From Pseudomonadota bacterium (lineage in GTDB: Bacteria; Pseudomonadota; Gammaproteobacteria; Steroidobacterales; JBCBZW01): 64,000 nucleotides of DNA. Position numbers and translations under genes: made by a program. Location: positions 29,939 to 93,938 of the forward strand of contig JBCCWS010000020.1 in assembly GCA_039193195.1 (NCBI GenBank), written 5' to 3'. The notes beneath the pieces were generated by a model, which saw only the letters and a list, made by a program, of their open reading frames with translations, searched no databases and was not told the origin of the DNA. Positions 36,268-44,731 of the stretch are shown piece after piece (position 1 is the first letter of the stretch; each line of letters opens with the position of its first letter).

Positions 36268-36278
36268 AAATCTCCCGT

Positions 36279-36313
36279 GTTAACCGCGTCCCGAAAACGA
36301 TGACTATTGTTCA
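36279..36313 (-). promoter_or_regulatory. candidate operator region of the gamma-glutamylpolyamine synthetase operon
   Basis: A GTTAACC motif (36279-36285) and a TGAACA motif on the minus strand (36308-36313) lie 12 and 41 bases before the synthetase start codon. Both kinds of motif also occur in the divergent aminotransferase/puuR gap. Shared motifs in front of two operons of one pathway support co-regulation. No clear -35/-10 pair was identified. Confidence 0.3.
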
Positions 36314-36502
36314 TCGATCAATTCCTCCCGTCCTATAGGCGTCCGACCCGGTTGACGGGCGGGCGACCAAACTTGAGACGGTGCGTTCACGAAGGATGCC
36401 ACGCGCCAGCCGCAGGGGCGGTGTCAGCGTGTAGGCATGGAAGACCGCGCTCGATGCCCGTCACTAGCGTACGGCTTGATTCGGTAGAAGACTAACTTTC
36501 AC

Positions 36503-38047
36503 GTGCAGCGATACGACACCATCGTCGTCGGGGCAGGCCACAACGGACTAGTGTGCGCCGCCAGCCTCGCCAAGGCCGGGCAGAGCGTGCTCGTGCTGGA
36601 GGCCAGCGACGGTCCTGGCGGGCTCGCCGGCACCTACGAGTTTCACCCCGGCTACCGAGCATCCCTGGCCCATTCGATGGCCCACTTCTCTCCAAAGGTC
36701 ACGCAGGAGCTGAACCTCACGCGCTTCGGCTTCGACGATGGCGCTCGCCCGCTAGCGCTGGTTGGCCTCGATCGCGAGGGCAACCACGTGGTGGTCGAGG
36801 GCGAGGCCATGCGCGGCGCGAGCGACCGGGACGCTTCGGCCTTCAAGCAGTTTGTCGCGGACCTCAGCCGCTTCGCCTCCGCACTTTCACCTTTCTGGGA
36901 AAAGACGATGCCGCGCTTGAGCGATCGTTCCCTGCGCGGCCTCTCCACCTTCGCCCAGCTGGGGCTGAACCTGCGCCGCCTCGGCAAGCAGGACATGGCC
37001 GAGTTCCTGCGCATCGCATCGCTCTGCGCTCGCGACCTGGTGGACGAGCGGTTCGAGCAAGAGCTGGTGAAGGCGATGCTGTGCTGGGACGGGCTCATCG
37101 GCGCGCGCATGGCACCGCGGTCGCCTAACAGCGCCGTGCTCGCCATGCTTTATCGCGCAGGGTCGGACTTCCACGGCGCTCACCGCATGGGCACGGGCGG
37201 CGTGCGGGCCCTAGTCTACGCGATTGCCGCCGCCGCCGAAGATGCCGGCGCGCAGATCCGCTACGACAGCCCGGTCGCTAGGATCACCCTCGACAACACC
37301 CGGGTGGGCCTGCGAGCTACCGGCGTCGCCTTGACCTCAGGCGAGACGATCGACGCTGACCGCGTGGTCTCCGCGACCGATCCCAAGCGCACGTTTCGCG
37401 ACCTCGTCGGCTTCGCCAACCTCGATATCGGCTTCGCAAACCGCACCCACCGCCTGCGCTCGGACGGGTTAGTCGGCAAGCTGCACCTGGCCCTGCGAGA
37501 GCGACCTACCTTTGCGCGCCTGGAAGACTCCGACGGACGCCTGCTTATCGCGCCGAGCCTCGACGCTATCGAGTTCGCCTACGACGAGGCCAAGTACGGC
37601 GAGCCGTCGCAGCACCCGGTCATCGAGATCACGCTGCCTTCCGTACACGACGCCGCGTTGGCACCGCAGGGGCACCACGTTCTGTCGGCCCACGTCATGT
37701 ACGTGCCCTACAAGCACAGGCACGGCTGGTCGGACGGCGCCCGCGATGCCCTGCGCGACAGCGCGATCTCCACCATCGAGGCCTACGCGCCGGGCCTGCG
37801 CGAGCTCATCGTGGGCGCCCAGATGCTCACGCCGCAGGACATCGAGCAGCAGTTCCACGTCACCGGGGGCCATTGGCACCACGCCGAGTTCGCCATGGAT
37901 CAAATGCTGATGATGCGGCCTACCTACGACGCCGCCCAGTATCGCTGCCCCATCGAGAACCTGTTCCTTAGCAGCGCCGGATGCCATCCGGGCGGTGACC
38001 TGGTGGGCTCCGTCGGCCTCAACGCCGCACGGGAGATCCTGCGATGA
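36503..38047 (+). CDS. CrtI/PYROXD2-like FAD oxidoreductase, cassette 2 subunit B
   Basis: This is a 514-residue flavoprotein starting at GTG. It has the motif TIVVGAGHNGLVCAASLAKAG, the GPGGLAGTYEFHPGY segment, and the FAD-binding end block SSAGCHPGGDLVGSVGLNAARE. It is the homologue of subunit B of cassette 1: shared blocks include VKAMLCWDGLIGARMAPRSP against IKGLMALEALQGSAMGPRTP, and VTGGHWHHAEFAMDQ against VQGHWHHGELSMHQ. Here it is the first gene of its cassette. Its stop overlaps the start of subunit A as ATGA. It is divergent from the synthetase operon. Amine oxidation is inferred. Confidence 0.8.
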   Translation: MQRYDTIVVGAGHNGLVCAASLAKAGQSVLVLEASDGPGGLAGTYEFHPGYRASLAHSMAHFSPKVTQELNLTRFGFDDGARPLALVGLDREGNHVVVEGEAMRGASDRDASAFKQFVADLSRFASALSPFWEKTMPRLSDRSLRGLSTFAQLGLNLRRLGKQDMAEFLRIASLCARDLVDERFEQELVKAMLCWDGLIGARMAPRSPNSAVLAMLYRAGSDFHGAHRMGTGGVRALVYAIAAAAEDAGAQIRYDSPVARITLDNTRVGLRATGVALTSGETIDADRVVSATDPKRTFRDLVGFANLDIGFANRTHRLRSDGLVGKLHLALRERPTFARLEDSDGRLLIAPSLDAIEFAYDEAKYGEPSQHPVIEITLPSVHDAALAPQGHHVLSAHVMYVPYKHRHGWSDGARDALRDSAISTIEAYAPGLRELIVGAQMLTPQDIEQQFHVTGGHWHHAEFAMDQMLMMRPTYDAAQYRCPIENLFLSSAGCHPGGDLVGSVGLNAAREILR

Positions 38048-39666
38048 GTGCCGCCTACGACGCCATCGTGGTCGGCGCGGGTCACAACGGCCTCACCAAC
38101 GCCGCCTACCTCGCCAAGGCGGGGCTGAAGGTCTGCGTGCTGGAAAAAAACGACTACATCGGCGGCGCTGCCGTCTCACGCGAGCTAGAACCTGGTTGGA
38201 TCTACTCAAGCTGCTCCTACGTGTGCAGCATGATGCGCCAGGCCATCCACCGCGATCTCGATCTTGGCCGCCACGGCCTGATGATCGTGCCCTACCTCGG
38301 CACCGTGTCCTTCGGCGACGGCGATGAGCGTCTATTTTCCTACCAAGACGAAGCCGCTTCCTACCTGGAGCTGCGCCGTCACTCGCCCCACGACGCGGAC
38401 GCCATGCGCCGCTTCCAAGCCGACCTCACTCGCTACTCGCAGGTGATCCGCAAGACCCTGATGCGTACGCCCCCGGACCCTACGTCCTTCCGCCTGCGCG
38501 ACCTCAGGGAGTTCCTATTCCTCGGCCAGAAGTTCTGGGCCCTGGGCGAGCGCGAACTCTACGAGTACGTGCGCTTCTTCACCATGAGCGCCGCCGAGTT
38601 CCTCGAAGACTACTTCGAGAACGACCTCATCAAGGGCGCGATGGCGAGCCCCGGCATCATCGGCACCGCCCTCGGCGTGTACTCGCCCGGCTCAGCTTAC
38701 ATTCTTCTTCACCACGTGATGGGCGATGTGGACGGCTCGATCGGCGCCTGGGGCCTCGCCCGCGGCGGCATGGGCGCAATCTCCGCCGCCATCGCCTCTG
38801 CCTACAAAGGCTTCGGCGGCGAGCTGCACACGAGCGCAGGGGTCGAGCGCATCACGGTGGAGGACGGCCGCGCCACGGGCGTTATCCTCGAGAACGGCGA
38901 TGAGTTCAAGGCCAACATCGTCGTCTCCAACATGGACGCCAAGCGCACCTTCACCCAGGCGATCGACCGCAAGGACCTGCCGGAGGAGATCTACCAGCGC
39001 GCGGTAAACTTCAAGATCCGCGGCTCCTCAGGCAAGGTCAACATCGCCCTTAGTGGCTTGCCCAAGTACACCCACGTGCCCGACAACCGCTACATCAACC
39101 GCGGCGGTCAGGGCTTTAGCGGTACCCTCGAGACGATGGAGCGGGCCTACGATTGCTGGAAGCGCGGCCGCTGGTCCGACGATCCCTTCATCGAAGCGGT
39201 GATCCCCTCCGCCTGGGACCCCACGGTGGCGCCACCCGGCAAGCACTGGATGTCGAACTTCATCCAGTACTGCCCGCCCACCCTCGCCGACGGCCCCTGG
39301 ACACCGCACAAGCGCGACGCCTTCGGCCAGACCGTGATCGACAAGATCGAGCGCTACGCGCCGGGCTTTAAGGACCTGATCGTGCACATGGAGGTGCGCA
39401 CGCCGCACGAGATCGAGAACGAGATTGGCCTCACGGAAGGCAACATCTTCCAGGGCGAACTCACGATCGATCAGCTGTTCTTCAATCGCCCCTTCCCTGG
39501 CTACGGCCAGTACCGCATGCCGCTGAAGAACCTCTATATGTGCGGCTCCTCCACCCACCCGGGCGGCGGCGTGTCCGCCGTGTGCGGCGCCAATGCGGCA
39601 CGCGAAATTCTGCTGGACCTAAGGCGGCGCAACACCGTGCCGGAAGACGATTTCCACGATGAATGA
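38044..39666 (+). CDS. CrtI/PYROXD2-like FAD oxidoreductase, cassette 2 subunit A
   Basis: The 540-residue product is closely related to cassette 1 subunit A over its whole length. Shared blocks are AIVVGAGHNGLTNAAYLAKAGL, the SYVCSMMR segment, RTPPDPTSF, YVRFFTMSAAEFLEDYFEN, GVYSPGSAYILLHHVMGDVDG, and the C-terminal GSSTHPGGGVSAVCGANAARE. It follows subunit B with an ATGA overlap and itself overlaps the GcvT-like gene by 8 bases. The same 8-base junction follows subunit A in cassette 1. Cofactor binding is sure from the motifs; substrate is not known. Confidence 0.82.
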   Translation: MSAAYDAIVVGAGHNGLTNAAYLAKAGLKVCVLEKNDYIGGAAVSRELEPGWIYSSCSYVCSMMRQAIHRDLDLGRHGLMIVPYLGTVSFGDGDERLFSYQDEAASYLELRRHSPHDADAMRRFQADLTRYSQVIRKTLMRTPPDPTSFRLRDLREFLFLGQKFWALGERELYEYVRFFTMSAAEFLEDYFENDLIKGAMASPGIIGTALGVYSPGSAYILLHHVMGDVDGSIGAWGLARGGMGAISAAIASAYKGFGGELHTSAGVERITVEDGRATGVILENGDEFKANIVVSNMDAKRTFTQAIDRKDLPEEIYQRAVNFKIRGSSGKVNIALSGLPKYTHVPDNRYINRGGQGFSGTLETMERAYDCWKRGRWSDDPFIEAVIPSAWDPTVAPPGKHWMSNFIQYCPPTLADGPWTPHKRDAFGQTVIDKIERYAPGFKDLIVHMEVRTPHEIENEIGLTEGNIFQGELTIDQLFFNRPFPGYGQYRMPLKNLYMCGSSTHPGGGVSAVCGANAAREILLDLRRRNTVPEDDFHDE

Positions 39667-40867
39667 CCCCGCCCCGACGCACGATCCCTACGCCGGCGAG
39701 CGGCCGATGCTCTCGCCCTTCCACCCGCGGCTGGCCGCGCTGAACATCCGCGAGGCGTGGTCCGTGTGGAACGGCTACAAGTTCGCCGACTGCTACTACG
39801 ACGTGGAGTACGAGTACTTCTGCATCCGCAACCTGTGCGGCACCTACGACATCTGCCCTATGCAGAAATACGAAATCACCGGCGGCGATGCCGAGGCCAT
39901 GCTCAACCGAATGGTCACGCGCGACGTGAGCAAGATCCGCATGAATCGCGTGGCTTATTGCGTGTGGTGCACGGACGAGGGGCGGGTGGTGGACGACGGC
40001 ACCATCTTCCGCCTCGGCGAGCAGAAGTTCATGCTCACCTGCGGCAGCCCGTGCCTGGCCTGGCTGCGCAAGAGCTGCCTGGGGTTCGACGACGTCACCA
40101 TCACCGACATCACCGACACCACCGCAGCACTCTCCCTGCAGGGCCCTACCTCCTGTTCGGTGCTGAAGAAGATGGGCCTCGAGGACATCGAAAACGCCCG
40201 CCCCTTCGAGATCCGCACCTTCCCCTTTCAGGGCACTACCTTGATGGTCTCGCGAACGGGGTTCACCGGCGACCTCGGCTACGAGCTGTGGATCGAGCGT
40301 GGCCACGCCTTGGCGATGTGGGATGCCTTGTACGCCGCCGGAGAGGTCTACGGCATCCAGCCCTACGGCGAGGCCGCCACCAACATGGCGCGCCTGGAGG
40401 CGGCCTTCATCATGCCCGACGTGGAGTTCAACGAAGCGCTGCGCACGGTTAACTTCAAACACGACCAAACGCCCTTCGAACTCGACCTCGCCTGGCTGGT
40501 CGATTTCGACAAGCCGCATTTCAGCGGTCGCGCCGCCCTGCTCGAGGAGAAGCGCGTTGGCCCCACGTACACCCTGACCAAGCTCGACATCGACGGCAAC
40601 CGGCCGGCCGAGGGCTCGCACATCTACCGCAACAAGGGGTGCACGATGGAGATCGGCTACGTGACGTCCGCCATGTGGTCGCCGGTGGCCAAGGCCAACA
40701 TCGCCCTGGCCATGATCGATACCCGCTACTTGGAACTGAACATGTGGGTGGAGATCTACTACGAGAAGGAGCTGCGCCACCACAGCCGCATCGAGAGGTG
40801 CCGCCGTTTGGACAAGCCCTTCTTGGCGCCGCCCCACGCCCGGGCAACACCAGCCCTTCTCTACTAG
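39659..40867 (+). CDS. GcvT-family folate-binding aminomethyltransferase-like protein, cassette 2
   Basis: The 402-residue protein is the homologue of the GcvT-like gene of cassette 1. Shared features include the WNGYKFAD segment, YDICPMQKYEITGGDAEAML, RMVTRDVSKIRMNRVAYCVW with the conserved Asp89, and SRTGFTGDLGYELWI. It would bind tetrahydrofolate and take a one-carbon unit from the product of the flavoproteins. The first 25 residues differ from those of cassette 1. As in cassette 1, the order ends with this gene and translation is coupled to the gene before. DMSP or methoxy-compound demethylation by a DmdA-like reaction is a less likely alternative. Confidence 0.85.
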   Translation: MNDPAPTHDPYAGERPMLSPFHPRLAALNIREAWSVWNGYKFADCYYDVEYEYFCIRNLCGTYDICPMQKYEITGGDAEAMLNRMVTRDVSKIRMNRVAYCVWCTDEGRVVDDGTIFRLGEQKFMLTCGSPCLAWLRKSCLGFDDVTITDITDTTAALSLQGPTSCSVLKKMGLEDIENARPFEIRTFPFQGTTLMVSRTGFTGDLGYELWIERGHALAMWDALYAAGEVYGIQPYGEAATNMARLEAAFIMPDVEFNEALRTVNFKHDQTPFELDLAWLVDFDKPHFSGRAALLEEKRVGPTYTLTKLDIDGNRPAEGSHIYRNKGCTMEIGYVTSAMWSPVAKANIALAMIDTRYLELNMWVEIYYEKELRHHSRIERCRRLDKPFLAPPHARATPALLY

Positions 40868-41168
40868 CGCCTCATCACCTTGCGGACCCGAATCCACCGA
40901 CGCTGACGCGCGAGTGATACGTCGATCGACACTAAGCGGCATCGCTTGCTGTGCCTTACGACAAGGCGATCGCACGTTCGCGGCAAGCTTTGGGCCAGAC
41001 TTACCCGTTGGCAGGCAAGATCTCCAGTACTGTCAGGTCGTTATGTCCGCATAGGGACCGAAATCGGTTGTGCTCCACCGTTGCCGCCTCATCGGTGTGT
41101 TGTCCCCTGGGGAAATGTGATAGATGTTCTAGGACGTTTCAGTCGCGGGACGTCGAGGGGGCGAGGCA
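40868..41168. other. 301-base intergenic region, nothing recognised
   Basis: No gene, clear terminator or long inverted repeat is seen between cassette 2 and the SnoaL-AraC regulator. The stretch is likely to hold the regulator promoter, but no -35/-10 pair could be assigned with confidence. Confidence 0.5.
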
Positions 41169-41981
41169 GTGCGCGCAGCGGAATTCGTTCGAAGCTATTT
41201 CGACGCCTGGAATCGCCTGGACGGCGAGGGCGTCGCGGCGCACCTCGCCGAGGGTGGAGTCTACTGCGACGTAGCCGAGAGCGCCCAGCTCACCCACGAG
41301 AGCTTTCGCGAGATGCTGCGCGAGTACTTCGACGAGCACCGTCACGCCTACCAGATCGTCGGCGACGTAATGGAGTTCGGTCAGAGTATCTCCTTCCGCT
41401 ATCGAATGTCTCCGCTCGTGAAGGCTAAGAGATCCGAGAGCTCGAAGGAGGAGCCGATCGAGGGTGCGGAGTTCATCACGCTTCTCGGCGATACGGCCAT
41501 TTCCATCCACGACTTCTACCAAGACCTAGGCAACGTGGCGAACGCACGCAAGCGGGCGACCACGCGAGCTGCTCATCGAGCCAAATACGCCAAATCCGGC
41601 CTTACGGAAGATCAACTTGCCGCCTACAAGGCGAACTTAAACCGAATCATGTGCGATGAGCGTGCGTTCCTGCGCGCCAACCTCACCTTGCCCGATCTGT
41701 CGCGCCTGGTCGGGTGCTCCGTCAATCACCTCTCGCAGGTGATCAACGCTGGCTTTGACTCCAGCTTCTTCGATTACGTCAACCGATTCCGCATCGAGCG
41801 TGCCAAGGAGCTGCTCGCCAGCAACCGTGCGGGCGGCGCGGTGATCAACTACGCATTCGAAGTCGGCTTCAACTCCAACTCAGCCTTCTACACCGCCTTC
41901 AAGAAGTTCACTGGCCAGACGCCCGCGCAGTACCGCCGGTCCCAACTGCCCAGCACCGACGCAGCTAGTAAGCGTCCCTAG
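41169..41981 (+). CDS. AraC-family regulator with N-terminal SnoaL/NTF2-like domain
   Basis: Residues 1-122 of this 270-residue protein read as a SnoaL/NTF2-like cone (AAEFVRSYFDAWNRLDGEGVAAHLAEGG...YCDV, then ISFRYRMSPL and AEFITLLGDTAISIHDFY), a fold that binds small hydrophobic ligands. Residues 150-265 are a complete AraC pair of helix-turn-helices (LTLPDLSRLVGCSVNHLSQVIN, and AFEVGFNSNSAFYTAFKKFTGQTPAQYR). GTG is the start. The usual AraC sensor is a cupin, so this fusion is uncommon. It lies between the second flavoprotein cassette and the first puuB-like gene and may control either. The ligand is unknown. Confidence 0.82.
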   Translation: MRAAEFVRSYFDAWNRLDGEGVAAHLAEGGVYCDVAESAQLTHESFREMLREYFDEHRHAYQIVGDVMEFGQSISFRYRMSPLVKAKRSESSKEEPIEGAEFITLLGDTAISIHDFYQDLGNVANARKRATTRAAHRAKYAKSGLTEDQLAAYKANLNRIMCDERAFLRANLTLPDLSRLVGCSVNHLSQVINAGFDSSFFDYVNRFRIERAKELLASNRAGGAVINYAFEVGFNSNSAFYTAFKKFTGQTPAQYRRSQLPSTDAASKRP

Positions 41982-42060
41982 CGGTCCAGGCACTGACGGC
42001 GAGGGCAGAAAACCGCTACCCTCGGCTCGCTCTGATTCTCTCATCGGCAACTGCAAGCCT

Positions 42061-43335
42061 ATGCCTCAAGCTCATACCACTTCGTACTACGCGGCTTCGC
42101 GCAATGACCTGACGTCCTATCCTGCCCTGAGCGGCACGCACAAGACCGACGTGTGCGTCGTCGGCGGCGGCTTCACCGGTGTGGCGACCGCGCTCGAACT
42201 CGCCGAGCGCGGCTATCGAGTTACCGTGCTCGAAGCGAACCGCATCGGGTGGGGTGCGTCCGGTCGCAACGGCGGGCAGCTCATCCATGGCGTCCCCGGC
42301 GCCAAGCGTATCGCCGCGGCGCGGGGTAGCGACGGCAACAAGCTGGTCGCGGAGATGGCGTGGGAAGGTCATCGCATCGTGCGCGAACGCGTAGCCAAGT
42401 ACGACATCGACTGTGATCTGAAGTCTGGCTACCTAGATGTGGCGATCACCAAGGGCCATATGCGTGCCCTGCAGGAAGAGCACGACGCCCTCCAAGCGAG
42501 CGACTTTCCGCACCCGCTCGAGCTGCTCGGTAAGGCGCAGACACAGACCCTGATCGGTACCGAAGCCTACATCGGTGGCCTCCTCAACATGGGCAGTGGC
42601 CACCTACACCCGCTAAACCTCTGCGCCGGCGAAGCGCGTGCTGCCGTTAGCCTAGGCGCACAGGTATTCGAGGGCTCGCCGGTGACCGCGATCAAGCCCG
42701 GCATGAATCCTCACGTGGTCACAGACCAGGGGACCGTGGAGGCGGACACGGTAGTACTGGCTGGCAATGCCTACCACGAGCTCGCCCCGCACCTGCGCCG
42801 ACGCATGTTCCCGGTGCGAAGCTTCATCATCGGTACCGAGCCCTTGCCCAAAGCGACTGTCGAGCGCATCAACCCGCGCGACCTAGCAGTGTGTGATCCG
42901 AACTTCGTGCTCGAGTACTTCCGCCTCTCCGCTGACAAGCGCATGTTGTTTGGCGGTCGAATCGACTACTTCGGTGAAGATCCTAGCGTCATCGAGGCGC
43001 GCATGCGCAAGAAGCTCGCGCGCATTTACCCCGAGTTCGGCCAGGCACGCATCGACTTTGCTTGGGGCGGCAAGATCGGCGTCACGCTCAAGCGCGTGCC
43101 GCTCTTCGGCCGCCTGGGACAGGGCGTCATTTACTGCCAGGGCTATTCGGGGCACGGCGTCAACAACACGCACATGGCAGCGCGGGTGCTCGCCGACGCG
43201 GTCAGCGGCACGCTCGAGCGTTTCGACATGTTTGCCAGCATTGACGCAATCGCCGTGCCCGGCGCCGACCGCTTTCCAAACCCCTTTATTTCCTTGGGGC
43301 TAATTTACTACCGGCTACGCGATAAGCTCGCCTGA
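42061..43335 (+). CDS. puuB: gamma-glutamylputrescine oxidase, PuuB-like (paralogue 1)
   Basis: The 424-residue DAO-family flavoprotein begins HTTSYYAASRNDL, as PuuB does. It has the FAD motif VCVVGGGFTGVATALELAERG, RIGWGASGRNGGQLI and the C-terminal YCQGYSGHGVNNTHMAARVLAD. PuuB oxidises gamma-glutamyl-putrescine to gamma-glutamyl-aminobutanal, with hydrogen peroxide and ammonia as by-products. The length is the same as that of the E. coli enzyme within a few residues. The partner synthetase lies about 6 kb upstream on the other strand. A second PuuB-like gene follows 1.4 kb later, so the two may differ in polyamine chain length. Confidence 0.87.
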   Translation: MPQAHTTSYYAASRNDLTSYPALSGTHKTDVCVVGGGFTGVATALELAERGYRVTVLEANRIGWGASGRNGGQLIHGVPGAKRIAAARGSDGNKLVAEMAWEGHRIVRERVAKYDIDCDLKSGYLDVAITKGHMRALQEEHDALQASDFPHPLELLGKAQTQTLIGTEAYIGGLLNMGSGHLHPLNLCAGEARAAVSLGAQVFEGSPVTAIKPGMNPHVVTDQGTVEADTVVLAGNAYHELAPHLRRRMFPVRSFIIGTEPLPKATVERINPRDLAVCDPNFVLEYFRLSADKRMLFGGRIDYFGEDPSVIEARMRKKLARIYPEFGQARIDFAWGGKIGVTLKRVPLFGRLGQGVIYCQGYSGHGVNNTHMAARVLADAVSGTLERFDMFASIDAIAVPGADRFPNPFISLGLIYYRLRDKLA

Positions 43336-43422
43336 GCAGCTAGGTTCGCGGCGCCCTCTGGGCACAGCGTCCGCGCGTGTAGGCGGAGATTTTCCCCCTT
43401 CCGCGATCGATACCATGCGGGA

Positions 43423-44292
43423 ATGGAGAAAGCCCTGCGCCAACTCAATCCGCTCCTGCTGTACAAAATGCAGCAGGCCTTCAAATGGGTGGTGTACTTC
43501 CTTCTGTTGGTGAATCTCGGATTCTACGTGGCCGAAGACTCGGTCCGCGCCTACCACACGCTCATCGCCGGCAACGCCTCCTTCCTGAAGATCACCCAGG
43601 AGTTTGCCGCCTCCATCGATACATCGGCCTGGCTGATCCTGATCGCCATGTTCGAACTCGAGACCTACACGATCGAGGATAAGCACTGGAACGAGCGCGT
43701 CGCCTGGCTTGTGCGCGGAGCGCGCGTAGTGTGCTACGTGATGATCGCGCACACACTGTTCGCGTACAGCAGCACCCTCGTGGACTACAGCACGATCCGG
43801 CCCGTGGAAGGCGTCACGGATCTGTGCGAAATGACCGACCGGCAGGTGGCCTACGTGCACACTCTCGAGTACACAGCGGTCACCGAGCTGACCTGCAACA
43901 CGCTCACGGATCAGCAAGAGTTTCTCTGGCTCGGTAAGAACCCACTCGTCACCACACCCCATGGACACCAACGGGAGTTCCTACTGGCCCTCGCGGACGT
44001 AGTGGAGACCATCGCATGGCTACTGATCATCGCCTGCGTGGAACTCGTGGTGCGACTCCAAGGGCGCGGTATCACCGGCGGGCGCACCACGTCCATCGCC
44101 CGCTCCACCAAGACCGTTTGCTACGTGGTGTTGCTCGCCCTTGCCGCCTACTGGGGAGCCTTGGGGCTGTGGCTATACGTATGGGATGCCTTCCTGTGGA
44201 TCGCCGGGTTCGCCGTTATCGAGGTCAATATCGCCGAGTGGCGGGAGGAGCTGACCGAGCGTCCAGTCGCCCAAGAGGCCGCCTCGGCTTGA
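43423..44292 (+). CDS. six-helix membrane protein, unknown function
   Basis: The 289-residue protein has about six membrane helices (around residues 22-40, 66-86, 103-122, 190-212, 228-250 and 253-272). A central periplasmic or cytoplasmic loop contains several cysteines (LCEMTDRQ and LTCNTLTDQQ). No family motif is recognised. It lies between two puuB-like genes on the same strand, 87 bases after the first, and may be co-transcribed. A transport role is possible but not supported by any motif. Confidence 0.7.
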   Translation: MEKALRQLNPLLLYKMQQAFKWVVYFLLLVNLGFYVAEDSVRAYHTLIAGNASFLKITQEFAASIDTSAWLILIAMFELETYTIEDKHWNERVAWLVRGARVVCYVMIAHTLFAYSSTLVDYSTIRPVEGVTDLCEMTDRQVAYVHTLEYTAVTELTCNTLTDQQEFLWLGKNPLVTTPHGHQREFLLALADVVETIAWLLIIACVELVVRLQGRGITGGRTTSIARSTKTVCYVVLLALAAYWGALGLWLYVWDAFLWIAGFAVIEVNIAEWREELTERPVAQEAASA

Positions 44293-44317
44293 CCGCTTAG
44301 CCATCGGAGGATTGCAG

Positions 44318-44716
44318 ATGATTCGTGGTCGATGTGAGTGCAACGAAGTTCGCTTTGAGGTCGCCGGCGAGATAGTCGACTTCGGTCATTGCCACTGCAC
44401 CCAATGCCGCCGCTTGCACGGCGCCGCCTTCGCTACCTTTGCTGCCGTCGACCGAAAGGACTTTCGCTATGTGGCCGGGGAGGCGCTTGTGCGTAGCTAC
44501 ACATCCTCGTGGCGAAACGAGCGCAAGTTCTGCAGCCGCTGCGGTTCCTCGATCCTGGTGGACCCTCAAGACGAGCCAGGAGTGCTCTACCTCAGCATGA
44601 GCACCATCGAAGGTGATCCACCGAAGCCACGCGCCTACCACGCGTGGGTGGATTCTAAGGCGCCGTGGCATGACATCGACGACGACCTTGCGAAGTTTGC
44701 ACGAGATGCGAGCTGA
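44318..44716 (+). CDS. GFA-family zinc protein (CENP-V/glutathione-dependent formaldehyde-activating fold)
   Basis: The 132-residue protein has the GFA zinc-binding pattern. Cys residues lie in RGRCECNEVRF, the CHCTQCRR cluster, and FCSRCGSS, with the closing YLSMSTIE segment. The ATG is preferred over an upstream TTG because GGAGG lies seven bases before it. The namesake enzyme speeds the addition of formaldehyde to glutathione, although most family members are uncharacterised and the original activity is debated. Here it sits between two amine oxidases and 1.9 kb before an Fae-like gene, so a role in handling aldehyde products is a fair inference. Confidence 0.85.
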   Translation: MIRGRCECNEVRFEVAGEIVDFGHCHCTQCRRLHGAAFATFAAVDRKDFRYVAGEALVRSYTSSWRNERKFCSRCGSSILVDPQDEPGVLYLSMSTIEGDPPKPRAYHAWVDSKAPWHDIDDDLAKFARDAS

Positions 44717-44731
44717 GGGTCGGGCGAGAGC

